From assembly GCF_003351045.1 (NCBI RefSeq), contig NZ_QQZY01000006.1:1-64000 (forward strand): DNA of 64,000 bases. Direction: 5' to 3'. This DNA comes from Gaiella occulta (GTDB lineage Bacteria; Actinomycetota; Thermoleophilia; Gaiellales; Gaiellaceae). The translations under genes were made by a program, and so were the position numbers. The stretch's first letter is position 1, and each line of letters opens with the position of its first letter. Of this stretch, positions 31,946 through 40,865 are shown in pieces. The notes beneath the pieces are model-generated. The model saw only the letters and a program-made list of their open reading frames with translations. It did no database searches and was not told the DNA's origin.

Positions 31946-34839
31946 GGGCGCTCCTTCCGGCACATGCGCCACAGGTCGCACCATGGAGGGCACTCGCCGC
32001 CGCGCGGATCGTGCCGGACGTCTCCGGCGCGGATCCGCTCGGCGAGGGCGACCGCCGTGGCGCGCGCGTGCTCGACCTCGGCGTCGAACGCCTCGGGCTC
32101 GAGATAGTCGCCCGCGACGAAGCCCGGCACCTGGTCGTCGGCCGCACGCAGCATGCCGCGAGCCCGCCTGCCGCCGCCGACGGGCATGTAGACGCCTCCC
32201 ATCGGCTCGAGGCCGAGCTGATCGCGCAGCACGAGCATGTAGAGGGGGATCTGCAGGCGCGCCTCGTCGTGGATCTGCGTCGCCGTCGGCGCCGCGCCCG
32301 ACTTGTAGTCGACGACGATGCCGCGCGCGCTCAGCGGATCGACGTCGACGCGGTCGATCTTCCCGCTCACGGCGACGCCGGGGGCGAGCTCGTACCCCTG
32401 GAACGACACCTCGAGCCGGCGTGGCACGAACGGCGACTGCGCCGTCGCCTCGCCGCGCACGAGCTGTTCGAGATCACGGTGCAGGCTCTGCGTCAACTCC
32501 CGCCGCTGCAGGTCGCCGACGTCGATGCGCAGGCCCGAGTCGATCGCGCTCTCGACGCAGCTGCGCATCAGCACCACCGCCTCCTCGACGTTCTCGGGCG
32601 TGACGCGCTCGGCACCCGGGAGCGCGCTCGGCAGCTGCGTGTAGAAGCGCTGCAGCGCCACGTGGGCGATCGAGCCGCGCATGCGCGCGTCGATCTCCTG
32701 GTCGATGTCGCCGGGGCGCAGGTAGCGCTCGACGAACCAGGCGGAGGAGCAGCCGGCCATGCGCTCGAGATCCGTCACCCGGAACGTGTCGCGGCTGCCG
32801 AGCAGCGCCAGCGCCCGCGGGTGCCGGATCCCCGTCGGCCGTGAGAACGCACGCCGCGCCCGGGCGAGCTTCCGTCCCCAGCCGTTGGCGAGCGCGAGCG
32901 CCTCGGCCGCGCGCGCGTCGACGGCGGCCAGGGCTGCGAGCGACCGCAGCCGCTCGCGCTCGGTCGGCGCGTCCTCGAACGTCCACGTGAGGTGGGAGAG
33001 CGGGCGGCGCGTCGTCTGCCTGCGTACGTCGTCGGCGTCGAACAGCGACCGCACGGCCTCCCAGAAGGGGCTCGGCTCGCGCGCCGTGCCCTCGTCGCTC
33101 GCCGCCTCGCGCACGAGGATGAGCTTTCGTGTCGGCCGGTTGCAGGCCGTGGCGAACAGGTAGCGGTCGCGGCTTGCGTGATCGGGCCGCTCGAGACGGG
33201 CGCCCTGCTCGTCGAGGGCGCGGCGGGCGTCGTCGTCGAGGAAGGGAGACGGGGCTGCCCGCCGGGGCAGCGACCCCTGCTCGAGCCCGACGACGAACAC
33301 CGCCTCGAAGCGGCGCGTGCGCGCGCGCTCGAGGTCGAGCACGGCAACGCGCCCGGCCTCGCCCGCGCCGTCGCCACGCACCGTCGCCCGCTCCAGCGCG
33401 GCGAGCACGTCCTCGCGCTCGACACGGGCGCCGTCGGCGTGCAGTCGCTCGAGCTCGCCGGCGGCGCGCGCGACGGCGTCGTGCGCGCGCAGATCGCGGC
33501 ACGCGGCCGCCGTGAGAGGCGGCGCTCCCAGCCCGTAGGCATTGCGCAGCATGTGGTCGGCGAGCGCACGAGCGGTCGCAAGCGGCGGGTCGCCACGACC
33601 GAGCAGGTCGAGCGGCGGCAGCGGCCGGCCGTTGCGGAGCTTCACCGTCTCTTCGATCGTCCGCTCCGCGCCCGTCACCGCACGACCGCGCAGACGACCC
33701 TCGAGCCAGTCGACGTCCGCTCGCGGCAGGCCCGAGTACGGCGAGCGGAGGTAGCCGTAGAGCTCGCGGCGGCCGCCGCCGACCCAGACGAACCGGAGCA
33801 GCAGCAGCAGCGCCTGCCCGAACGGGGTCGAGCCGAGGCGCGTGCGGCCCTCGATCGCATACGGCACCCCGAGCGCCCCGAACGCGGTCTCGACGGAGGC
33901 GCGGATACGGTCGAGCGACGGGCAGACGACTGCGATCTCCTCGGGGGCGGTGCCGCCGGCGACGAGCCCGAGGATCTCCTCGGCGACGAGCTCGAGCGTC
34001 GCCCTGCGCCCGGCTCCCTCGAGAAAGCGGATCGAGCTGTCGATCGGGGCCGTCGGAGCGTCGTCGCAGAACAGATGCCGCTCGACATGCGCGAGCGCCG
34101 GCGGCAGGAAGGCGTGCGAGCGCGGCGGCAGCTCGACGATGTCGTCGCCGGCGAGCCGCGCGAGGTCGGCAGCCGTCCGTGCGAGCGAGGCGAAGGCAGG
34201 GCGTCCCGGCTCGTACGGAAGCGAGACGTGCACCTCCCCTCGCGCTGCGAGCGCCTCGAGCAGGCGCCACTCGGCGCCGGTCAGATCCTCGAAGCCGTGC
34301 GCGAGCACGGGCGCGCCGTCCCATGCCGCGAGCTCGCCCGTCAGCCGCTCGAGCGCACGGCTGCGGAGCATGCCGCGGTCCCAGGCACCGAGGCGGTCGA
34401 GCTCCGCGCGGTAGGCGCGGGCGAGCGCGGCGAGGTCGGGATCGAGGTCGGCGGGATCGACGAGGCTCGACTCGAGCTCGGTGAGCGTGGCCGCGAGCGC
34501 GTCGGCGAAGCCTGCGAACCGCGCCGATCCGCCGAGGCGGCCGAGCTCGGCGCGCGCGACGACACGCCGCACGACGAGCGCCCGCTCCACCTCGCCGATC
34601 AGGCGACGGCCCTCGTCGCCGCCGCCGCGGGCGATCGACTCGAACAGCGTGTCGAACGTCGCCACCGTGCCGGCGAGCAGCGCCCCGCGAGACGCCACGA
34701 GCTCGCGCTCGACGCGGTCGACGTCCGACCGGTTCGGCACGATCAGCCACGGATCGTGCTCGAGCGCGCCGAGAAAGCGCTCGAGCAGCAGCGCGACCTT
34801 GCCGGCGTGCGCCGGCCCGACGACGAGCGAGAGACCCAT
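31942..34839 (-). CDS. addB: AddB-like nuclease subunit (RecBCD-type break repair)
   Basis: 965-residue partner of AddA. N-terminal nucleotide-binding-like VVGPAHAGKVALLLERF but degenerate helicase motifs overall. The C-terminal PD-(D/E)xK nuclease has GSIAHVALQRFY, KIDRVDVDP and IVVDYKSGAAP. Fe-S cysteines are GCSSAWF upstream and CPPWCDLWRMC at the end. Start at 34839 follows TACGAT by 6 nt (leaderless pattern); longer in-frame starts would run through the hairpin region and are unlikely. Heads the addB-addA-nth operon. Confidence 0.86.
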   Translation of the reverse strand: MGLSLVVGPAHAGKVALLLERFLGALEHDPWLIVPNRSDVDRVERELVASRGALLAGTVATFDTLFESIARGGGDEGRRLIGEVERALVVRRVVARAELGRLGGSARFAGFADALAATLTELESSLVDPADLDPDLAALARAYRAELDRLGAWDRGMLRSRALERLTGELAAWDGAPVLAHGFEDLTGAEWRLLEALAARGEVHVSLPYEPGRPAFASLARTAADLARLAGDDIVELPPRSHAFLPPALAHVERHLFCDDAPTAPIDSSIRFLEGAGRRATLELVAEEILGLVAGGTAPEEIAVVCPSLDRIRASVETAFGALGVPYAIEGRTRLGSTPFGQALLLLLRFVWVGGGRRELYGYLRSPYSGLPRADVDWLEGRLRGRAVTGAERTIEETVKLRNGRPLPPLDLLGRGDPPLATARALADHMLRNAYGLGAPPLTAAACRDLRAHDAVARAAGELERLHADGARVEREDVLAALERATVRGDGAGEAGRVAVLDLERARTRRFEAVFVVGLEQGSLPRRAAPSPFLDDDARRALDEQGARLERPDHASRDRYLFATACNRPTRKLILVREAASDEGTAREPSPFWEAVRSLFDADDVRRQTTRRPLSHLTWTFEDAPTERERLRSLAALAAVDARAAEALALANGWGRKLARARRAFSRPTGIRHPRALALLGSRDTFRVTDLERMAGCSSAWFVERYLRPGDIDQEIDARMRGSIAHVALQRFYTQLPSALPGAERVTPENVEEAVVLMRSCVESAIDSGLRIDVGDLQRRELTQSLHRDLEQLVRGEATAQSPFVPRRLEVSFQGYELAPGVAVSGKIDRVDVDPLSARGIVVDYKSGAAPTATQIHDEARLQIPLYMLVLRDQLGLEPMGGVYMPVGGGRRARGMLRAADDQVPGFVAGDYLEPEAFDAEVEHARATAVALAERIRAGDVRHDPRGGECPPWCDLWRMCRKERP

Positions 34840-34940
34840 CCGCCCATCGTAGTCCGGGCCTTCGACGGTCTCCTTCTTACGGGCAGCCGGGAAACCGCAA
34901 AGAGCGGCAAACAGGGGCAACCTCGCGGTACGGGCGCGGA

Positions 34941-34978
34941 AGGGGCCTGCCTGCGCCCGCGGGCGCAGGCAGGCCCCT
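34941..34978 (-). terminator. Perfect 38-nt GC palindrome after the small zinc protein
   Basis: AGGGGCCTGCCTGCGCCCG and its exact reverse complement meet with no loop at 34959/34960, 6 bp after the stop of the minus-strand gene at 34985. There is no U tract. Position suggests a terminator; cruciform or protein site are alternatives. Confidence 0.6.
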
Positions 34979-34984
34979 CGGGTG

Positions 34985-35179
34985 TTAGGAGGCCGACTTC
35001 GGCTTGCGGCCGCGGCGGGCGACCGCGTTTCCCGGCATCGCGCCGGCACAGGCGTCGCACAGGTCGGCCGCCCTGGCGCCGCGCCGCGCATCGGTGAACG
35101 TGATCCGCATCACCGCGCCCTTCCCGTCCCCGACTTCTGCGCCGCACTTGTCGCACACGAGAACTGTCTTTCGTGCCAT
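34985..35179 (-). CDS. Small zinc-binding protein with AT-hook-like basic tail
   Basis: 64 residues. VCDKCGAEV and LCDACAGAM give two CxxC pairs able to hold one zinc, and the end VARRGRKPKSAS contains RGRKPK, like an AT-hook that inserts in the minor groove. The family is common in actinobacteria in my memory but has no assigned function; a nucleoid or transcription role is inference. The ATG at 35179 follows GGAAGAAG, a usable ribosome binding site. Confidence 0.75.
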   Translation of the reverse strand: MARKTVLVCDKCGAEVGDGKGAVMRITFTDARRGARAADLCDACAGAMPGNAVARRGRKPKSAS

Positions 35180-35222
35180 CTTCTTCCTTTCCGGTCGGCA
35201 TGACGCCTCGGGTCTACCGAGA

Positions 35223-35257
35223 CGTAATTTCGTCGAACAATTCCGACGGATTTTACG
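35223..35257. promoter_or_regulatory. Imperfect inverted repeat in AT-rich divergent promoter region
   Basis: CGTAATTTCGTCG and CGACGGATTTTACG are near inverted repeats around AACAATTC, in the 139-bp gap between the divergent zinc-protein and dehydrogenase genes. AT content is far above the surroundings. It could be an operator for either gene. Confidence 0.35.
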
Positions 35258-35305
35258 GATGGACCCAGCGCTTCGCTCAGGGTGATGTGCAAGCCGGACG
35301 ATCAC

Positions 35306-35311
35306 TACAAT
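35306..35311 (+). promoter_or_regulatory. -10 hexamer TACAAT of the dehydrogenase gene (leaderless)
   Basis: TACAAT, one base from the bacterial consensus, ends 7 nt before the ATG at 35319. No Shine-Dalgarno is present, so the transcript probably begins at or next to the start codon. A poor -35 (TGATGT) lies 17 bp upstream. Confidence 0.6.
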
Positions 35312-35318
35312 CGCCGCG

Positions 35319-36392
35319 ATGGATCCACGGACGATCGTCGTGCTGGAGGGTGATCAGACGGGGCAGGAGCTGCTCGAGGCGGCGCTGCGCGTGCTCGGGC
35401 AGGACGTCGTGGGCTTCGAGCTGGCGCTGCCTCGGTTCGATCTCTCGCTCGAGCACCGCCGTGCGACCGCGAACGCCGTCGTCCACGACGCGGCGCACGC
35501 GATCCGCGAGCACGGGCTCGGCCTCAAGGCCGCCACCGTGACGCCGGAGGCGGCCGGGGACGTCGGCTCGCCGAACCGCATCCTGCGCGAGGAGATCGGC
35601 GGAAAGGTGATCGTTCGCACCGGGCGCCGCATCCCCGGCGTGGTGCCCCTCGGCGGTGTCCACTCGCCGATCTCGGTCGTGCGCATGGCCGTCGGCGATG
35701 CCTACGGCGCCGACGAGTGGCGCGAGGGCGAGGGTCTCGACGAGGTCGCGTTCCGCACCGAGCGCATCGAGCGCGGAGTGTGCCGTGCCGTCGCCGAGTT
35801 CGCGTTCCGCCAGGCGGAGCGGATGGGCGCCAAGGTCTTCGGCGGCCCGAAGTACACGGTCAGCCCCGTCTACGAGGGGATGTTGAAGGAGGAGATGGAC
35901 GCGGCGGCCGGGCGGCACCCGGACGTCGCCTACGAGCCGCAGCTGATCGACGCCACCTTCGCCCTTCTGATCTCGTCGAGCGGCTCGCCGATGGTGATCC
36001 CGGCCCTGAACCGCGACGGCGACATCCTCTCCGACCTCGTGCTGCCGCTGTTCGGCTCGATCGCAGGCTCCGAGTCGCTGCTCGTGGCGTTCGGGGACGA
36101 CTTCGTGCCGTCGGCGCTGATGGCGGAGGCGGCGCACGGCACGGCGCCGTCGCTGTACGGCAAGGACGTCGCCAACCCGATGGCGATGATCCTCGCCGCC
36201 GCCGCGCTGCTCAACCACGCCGAGGACGAGGAGTGCCAGACCGCCGGCCGGGCGATCCGCGAGGCGTGTCTGGAGGCGGTCGCGGAGGGCGTCCGCACGG
36301 CCGACCTCGGCGGTCACGCCGGCACGAGCGAGTTCACCGACGAGGTGATCCGGCGGACGCGGACGAAGCTCGAGGTGTGGGCCTCGCTGTGA
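35319..36392 (+). CDS. Isocitrate/isopropylmalate-type dehydrogenase
   Basis: 357-residue beta-decarboxylating dehydrogenase. The metal and substrate motif NRDGDILSDLVLPLFGSIAG (about residues 228-247) and adenine-pocket EAAHGTAPSLYGKDVANP (about 267-284) are clear. HGTAP leans to isocitrate or homoisocitrate dehydrogenases rather than LeuB (HGSAP). The usual lysine/tyrosine stretch is divergent (FGGPKYTVSPVYEGML). Monocistronic, not near TCA or leucine genes, so the exact 3-hydroxyacid substrate is left open. Confidence 0.8.
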   Translation: MDPRTIVVLEGDQTGQELLEAALRVLGQDVVGFELALPRFDLSLEHRRATANAVVHDAAHAIREHGLGLKAATVTPEAAGDVGSPNRILREEIGGKVIVRTGRRIPGVVPLGGVHSPISVVRMAVGDAYGADEWREGEGLDEVAFRTERIERGVCRAVAEFAFRQAERMGAKVFGGPKYTVSPVYEGMLKEEMDAAAGRHPDVAYEPQLIDATFALLISSSGSPMVIPALNRDGDILSDLVLPLFGSIAGSESLLVAFGDDFVPSALMAEAAHGTAPSLYGKDVANPMAMILAAAALLNHAEDEECQTAGRAIREACLEAVAEGVRTADLGGHAGTSEFTDEVIRRTRTKLEVWASL

Positions 36393-36408
36393 CGGGCCCG
36401 GAGTATCG

Positions 36409-36993
36409 TCAGACCGCGAGCGCGACGGCGCCGTCGACGGCGATCTCGCCCGCGCCGTAGGCGGAGACGAACGCCCGGGCAACCTCCGGGTCGAACTGCG
36501 ACCCGGCGCAGCGCTCGACCTCTCCGACCGCCCACTCGACCGCCTGCGCGTCGCGGTACGGCCGCGACGAGGTCATCGCGTCGAACGCATCCGCCACCGC
36601 GAGCACACGGCCCTCGAGCGGGATGTCGTGGCCGGCGCGCCGGGTGGGGTAGCCGGTGCCGTCCCAGCGCTCGTGGTGGAAGAGAACGTAGGGCAGCGCG
36701 GGGGCGAGCGAGCTGACGCCCGCGATGAGCCAGGCACCCTCCACGGGATGGGCGCGGATCTCCGCGATCTCGCCGTCGTCGAGGCGACCGGGCTTGGCGA
36801 GCACCTCGGGACGGATGCTGACCTTGCCGACGTCGTGAAGCACGGCCCCGAGCCGCAGCTCGCCGAGACGCCCGCCCTCCCAGCCCAGGCGCCGCGCGAT
36901 CGCGCTGGCGTGGTTCCCCACGCGCGCCGCATGGCCCTCCAGAGAGGGGTCGCAGACGCACATCGCGGCGGTGTAGGCGTCGAGCCGGGTCAT
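36409..36993 (-). CDS. Stand-alone HD-GYP domain phosphodiesterase
   Basis: 194 residues consisting almost only of an HD-GYP domain, which hydrolyses cyclic di-GMP or related cyclic dinucleotides. Metal and catalytic residues: His in EGHAARVG, LHDVGKVSI (HD), HPVEGAWL, FHHERWDGTGYP (HHExxDGxGYP) and ADAFDAMTSSRPYR. There is no sensor domain; the ATG at 36993 sits only about 17 residues before the first conserved His, so sensing must come from a partner or from expression. Divergent from pntAA with 52 bp between. Confidence 0.9.
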   Translation of the reverse strand: MTRLDAYTAAMCVCDPSLEGHAARVGNHASAIARRLGWEGGRLGELRLGAVLHDVGKVSIRPEVLAKPGRLDDGEIAEIRAHPVEGAWLIAGVSSLAPALPYVLFHHERWDGTGYPTRRAGHDIPLEGRVLAVADAFDAMTSSRPYRDAQAVEWAVGEVERCAGSQFDPEVARAFVSAYGAGEIAVDGAVALAV

Positions 36994-37045
36994 GTTCGGT
37001 GTGGTTCCCGGAGCACGCTGAAATCCCTTCCCGTAGATTCGCACT

Positions 37046-38146
37046 GTGCGCATCGTCGTTCCGCGAGAGGGAGCCCCGGGCGAGAGCCGGGTCGCTCTGG
37101 TGCCCGACTCGATCGGGCGCCTCGCGCCCGCGGGATTCGAGATCGCGGTCGAGCGGGGGGCCGGGGCGGCGGCAGGATTCGCCGACGACGAGTACGCCGC
37201 GGCCGGGGCGGTGCTCCCCGACGGCGGCTCGCTCTATGACGGCGCGGACGCCGTCGTACGGGTCGCGCGCCCCTCGCCCGACGAGGTCGCGAAGATGGCG
37301 CCCGGCACCGTCGTGATCGGGTTCCTCGCACCGCTGACGGACGCGGAGGGCATCGAGCGCCTGCGGGCGCGCGGTGTCGTGGCGTTCGCGATGGAGTCGG
37401 TGCCGCGCATCACGCGCGCGCAGTCGATGGACGCGCTCTCCTCGCAGGCGACGGTGGCCGGCTACAAGGCGGTCATCATCGCCGCCGACCGCGTCCCGAA
37501 GATGTTCCCGCTGCTGATGACCGCCGCGGGCACGGTGACGCCCGCGAAGGTGCTGGTCATGGGCGCCGGCGTCGCCGGGCTGCAGGCGATCGCGACCGCC
37601 CGCCGTCTCGGCGCCGTGGTCTCGGCCTTCGACGTGCGTCCCGCCGTGAAGGAGCAGGTGGAGTCGCTCGGCGCCACCTTCCTCGACCTCGGTGTGCGCG
37701 GCGAGGAGACCGAAGGCGGCTACGCGAAGGAGCTGACGTCCGAGCAGCAGGCGGCTCAGCAGGCCGCCCTCGAGGAGCGGGTGCCCGAGTTCGACGTCGT
37801 GATCACGACGGCGCTCGTGCCCGGACGGCCGGCGCCGCGGCTCATCCCGGCCTCCGCCGTGGCGGAGATGCGCTCCGGCAGCTGCATCGTCGACCTCGCC
37901 GCCGAGGCGGGCGGCAACTGCGAGCTCACGCACCCCGGCGAGGAGATCGTGCGCGACGGCGTCACCATCGTGGGCTTCACGAACGTGCCGTCGCTGATGG
38001 CGTCCGACGCGAGCCGGCTGTACGCGCGCAACGTGACGGCGCTGCTGCAGCACCTCGCCCCCGGCGGCGAGCTCGACCTCGACTTCGACGACGAGATCAC
38101 CGCCGGCGCCTGCGTGGCGCGGCCGCCCGCGGAGGTGACGTCGTAG
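37046..38146 (+). CDS. pntAA: NAD(P) transhydrogenase alpha subunit, part 1 (soluble NAD(H)-binding domain I)
   Basis: 366-residue domain I of proton-translocating transhydrogenase, which makes NADPH from NADH using the proton gradient. It resembles alanine dehydrogenase: PREGAPGESRVALVPDS, SQATVAGYKAVIIAA, Rossmann VLVMGAGVAGLQAIATARRLG and the mobile-loop region after it. TAGATT lies 6 nt before the GTG (leaderless pattern). Followed by pntAB and pntB in the split-subunit arrangement known from Rhodospirillum and many actinobacteria. Confidence 0.93.
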   Translation: MRIVVPREGAPGESRVALVPDSIGRLAPAGFEIAVERGAGAAAGFADDEYAAAGAVLPDGGSLYDGADAVVRVARPSPDEVAKMAPGTVVIGFLAPLTDAEGIERLRARGVVAFAMESVPRITRAQSMDALSSQATVAGYKAVIIAADRVPKMFPLLMTAAGTVTPAKVLVMGAGVAGLQAIATARRLGAVVSAFDVRPAVKEQVESLGATFLDLGVRGEETEGGYAKELTSEQQAAQQAALEERVPEFDVVITTALVPGRPAPRLIPASAVAEMRSGSCIVDLAAEAGGNCELTHPGEEIVRDGVTIVGFTNVPSLMASDASRLYARNVTALLQHLAPGGELDLDFDDEITAGACVARPPAEVTS

Positions 38147-38166
38147 AGAGCTCCTTCATCATCGAG

Positions 38167-38451
38167 TTGACGATCCTCGTGCTGGCGATCTTCCTCGGCA
38201 TCGAGGTGATCTCGAAGGTGCCGACGATGCTGCACACGCCGCTGATGTCCGGCACCAACGCCATCCACGGCATCGTCATCGTGGGCGCGATCCTCGTCGC
38301 CGGCACCGCGGACGACGGCTTCACGAAGATCGTCGGCTTCGTCGCGGTCGTGCTGGCGGCCGCGAACGTGGTCGGAGGCTTCGTGGTCACCGACCGGATG
38401 CTGCAGATGTTCAGACGGAGGGAGCCGAGGCGTGGGCCGCACGACGAGTGA
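38167..38451 (+). CDS. pntAB: NAD(P) transhydrogenase alpha subunit, part 2 (membrane)
   Basis: 94-residue membrane part of domain II with about three transmembrane helices; LTILVLAIFLGIEVISKVPT, HTPLMSGTNAIHGI are hallmark sequences. Homologues usually have several residues before ELTI, and here the same frame reads ESSFIIE upstream without ATG, GTG or TTG, so the annotated TTG at 38167 may not be the true start. It overlaps pntB by 20 bp. Confidence 0.9.
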   Translation: MTILVLAIFLGIEVISKVPTMLHTPLMSGTNAIHGIVIVGAILVAGTADDGFTKIVGFVAVVLAAANVVGGFVVTDRMLQMFRRREPRRGPHDE

Positions 38452-39814
38452 CGCCCTCTACCTGGTCACGATCGTGACCTTCATCCTCGCGCTGCGCTTC
38501 CTCTCGTCGCCGAAGCACGCGCGCAAGGGCAACTGGATCGGCGCGGCCGGGATGACGCTCGCCATCGTCGTCACGCTCGCGCACCGGGGGCTCGGCAACT
38601 ACCTGCTCATCGGGATCGCGATGGCGATCGGCGCCGCGGTCGGGGCCGTCGGCGCCCGCACCGTGAAGATGACCGCGATGCCGCAGATGGTGGCCCTGTT
38701 CAACGGCGTCGGCGGCGGCGCCGCGGCCCTGATCGCGCTCGTCGAGTTCCACGACTTCGCCGGCGGCCTCTCGACGGTCATCGCGACCTCGACGGTGCTG
38801 TCGGCGCTGATCGGCTCGGTGTCGTTCTCCGGGTCGCTCGTCGCCTTCGCGAAGCTGCAGGAGCTCGTCTCCGGCCGGCCGATCGTGTTCCGCGGCCAGC
38901 AGGTGGTGAACGGCCTCATCATCCTCGCCGCCGTCGTGCTCGGGATCACGATCGCGGCCGGCGGCGCCGAGCAGTGGATGATCTACGGCCTCGTGGCGGC
39001 CGCGTTCGTGTTCGGGATCATGTTCGTGCTGCCGATCGGCGGCGCCGACATGCCGGTCGTGATCAGCCTGCTGAACGCGTTCACCGGGCTCGCCGCGTCG
39101 GCGACCGGCTTCGTGCTGCACAACAACGTCCTCATCGTCTCCGGCGCCCTCGTCGGCGCCTCCGGCACGCTGCTCACGCTCCTGATGGGCAAGGCGATGA
39201 ACCGCTCGGTCACGAACGTGCTCTTCGGCGCCTTCGGCCAGGTGCAGGCGGGCGCCGCCTCCGTGCGCGTCGACGACGGCCGCACCGTGCGCGCCACCTC
39301 GCCCGACGACGTGGCGGTGATGCTGTCGTACGCACGCAAGGTGATCGTCGTCCCGGGCTACGGGCTCGCGGTCGCGCAGGCGCAGCACGACGTGCGCCAG
39401 CTCGCGGAGCTGCTCGAGGAGAAGGGCGTCGAGGTCGCGTACGCGATCCACCCCGTCGCGGGCCGCATGCCGGGGCACATGAACGTGCTTCTCGCCGAGG
39501 CGAACGTGCCGTACGACCAGCTCAAGGAGATGGACGAGATCAATCCGGAGTTCCCCCAGACGGACGTCGCGCTCGTGATCGGCGCCAACGACGTCACGAA
39601 CCCGGCGGCCCGCGCCGACACCTCCTCCCCCATCTACGGGATGCCGATCCTCGACGTCGACAGGGCCGCGAGCGTCGTCGTGATGAAGCGCTCGATGAAC
39701 CCCGGCTTCGCCGGCATCGACAACGAGCTCTACCTCGACGCGAAGACGACGATGCTGTTCGGCGACGCGAAGGAATCCGTCGTCAAGCTGATCGCCGCCG
39801 TCAAGTCCCTGTAG
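38432..39814 (+). CDS. pntB: NAD(P) transhydrogenase beta subunit
   Basis: 460 residues: about nine membrane helices (domain II, 1-270) and the soluble NADP(H)-binding domain III. VIVVPGYGLAVAQAQHDVRQ holds the GYGLAVAQAQ nucleotide loop; HPVAGRMPGHMNVLLAEA and GANDVTNPAARADTSSPIYG are invariant family regions. Complete and of normal length. With pntAA and pntAB it forms the full enzyme in the cytoplasmic membrane. Confidence 0.95.
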   Translation: MGRTTSDALYLVTIVTFILALRFLSSPKHARKGNWIGAAGMTLAIVVTLAHRGLGNYLLIGIAMAIGAAVGAVGARTVKMTAMPQMVALFNGVGGGAAALIALVEFHDFAGGLSTVIATSTVLSALIGSVSFSGSLVAFAKLQELVSGRPIVFRGQQVVNGLIILAAVVLGITIAAGGAEQWMIYGLVAAAFVFGIMFVLPIGGADMPVVISLLNAFTGLAASATGFVLHNNVLIVSGALVGASGTLLTLLMGKAMNRSVTNVLFGAFGQVQAGAASVRVDDGRTVRATSPDDVAVMLSYARKVIVVPGYGLAVAQAQHDVRQLAELLEEKGVEVAYAIHPVAGRMPGHMNVLLAEANVPYDQLKEMDEINPEFPQTDVALVIGANDVTNPAARADTSSPIYGMPILDVDRAASVVVMKRSMNPGFAGIDNELYLDAKTTMLFGDAKESVVKLIAAVKSL

Positions 39815-39894
39815 GCTGCTCTCCCCGGCCTGCGCTCCCGCACAGACCGCAGCCTGCCCGGTTCGGGTGCGGCGGGCCGAGTAGGCTTGCGCGC

Positions 39895-40833
39895 GTGAGG
39901 TTTCCGTTCTTCTCCGGCGCCGACGTCGCGCGCGCCGTCTCCCCCCTCGAGGCCTACGACGCGGTCAGGGCCGCCTTCGTCGCCCATGCGCGCGGCGAGT
40001 GGACGATGCCGCCGAAGGTGTACGTGACGAACTACCCGGCCGGCGACTTCCGCGCGATGCCGGCGCTCGGCGGCGGCCACGCGCTGCTCAAGTGGGTGAC
40101 GTCGTTCCCGGGCAACCCGGCGAAGGGCCTTCCGACCGTGAGCGGGCTGGTGCTGCTCTCGAACGCGCAGACGGGAGGGCTCGAGGCGGTGCTCGACGCC
40201 GCCGCCGTGACGGCTCTTCGCACCGCCGCCGCAGGCGTGCTCGCGGCCGAGACGCTGTGCCGGCCGGGCGCCGAGTCGGTCGCCGTGGTCGGCTGCGGCG
40301 CCAACGGCGCCGAGACGGCCCGCATGTTCCACGCGCGTGGCAGCGACGTCGCCGTGTGGGACATCGACGCCGCGCGGTCGAGCGCGGTCGCCGACCGGCT
40401 CGGCGTGCGCGTCGCGCCGTCGCGGGAGGCGGCGCTTGCCGCGGACGTCGTCGTCACGGTCACCCCGGGTACGCAGGTGCTGTTCCCGGAGGGATCGCTC
40501 CGCGAGGGGCAGCACGTGTCGATGATGGGGGCCGACGGCCCCGGCAAGGCCGAGGTCGCCGTCGCCGAGCTCGCGCGCGCGGAGCTCTACTGCGACGACT
40601 GGGAGCAGGCGAGCCACGGTGGCGAGCTCGCCGCGGCAGTCGAGGCCGGCGTCGTCTCGCGCGACCGCGTCACCGAGCTCGGCCGCATCCTCGCCGGCGA
40701 GGCCGTGGGCCGGCGCAGCGCAGGCGCCATCACGCTGTTCGACTCGACGGGCCTCGCGATCCAGGATCTCGCGATCGCCAAGACCGCGGCCGCGAAGGCG
40801 GACGCTCTCGACCTCCCGCACCTGAACCTGTAG
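39895..40833 (+). CDS. Ornithine cyclodeaminase / mu-crystallin family protein
   Basis: 312-residue NAD(P)-binding enzyme. MPPKVYVTNYPAGDFRAMPA and HALLKWVTSFPGNP contain the substrate-binding Arg/Lys region, ALRTAAAGVLAAETL the Arg-Thr motif, VAVVGCGANGAETARMF the Rossmann loop, and VVVTVTPGTQVLFP the end of the nucleotide domain. Family members include ornithine cyclodeaminase, alanine dehydrogenase and ketimine reductases; the activity cannot be resolved. GTG is 7 nt after TAGGCT (leaderless pattern). Faces the DAO oxidoreductase gene convergently, so an imine/amino acid link is possible. Confidence 0.85.
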   Translation: MRFPFFSGADVARAVSPLEAYDAVRAAFVAHARGEWTMPPKVYVTNYPAGDFRAMPALGGGHALLKWVTSFPGNPAKGLPTVSGLVLLSNAQTGGLEAVLDAAAVTALRTAAAGVLAAETLCRPGAESVAVVGCGANGAETARMFHARGSDVAVWDIDAARSSAVADRLGVRVAPSREAALAADVVVTVTPGTQVLFPEGSLREGQHVSMMGADGPGKAEVAVAELARAELYCDDWEQASHGGELAAAVEAGVVSRDRVTELGRILAGEAVGRRSAGAITLFDSTGLAIQDLAIAKTAAAKADALDLPHLNL

Positions 40834-40865
40834 CCGAGCCCTGCCCGGCGCCCTCGGCGCGGCGC

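Noticed and set aside
29132-32107. Very long plus-strand open frame opposite addA
   Set aside because: High GC leaves antisense frames open; the minus strand carries complete helicase and nuclease motifs, the plus frame none.
28493-34839. AdnAB rather than AddAB
   Set aside because: The second subunit lacks a full set of UvrD helicase motifs, which both Adn subunits have.
36409-37053. Longer HD-GYP protein starting at 37053
   Set aside because: The added 20 residues run through the pntAA promoter region and carry no domain.
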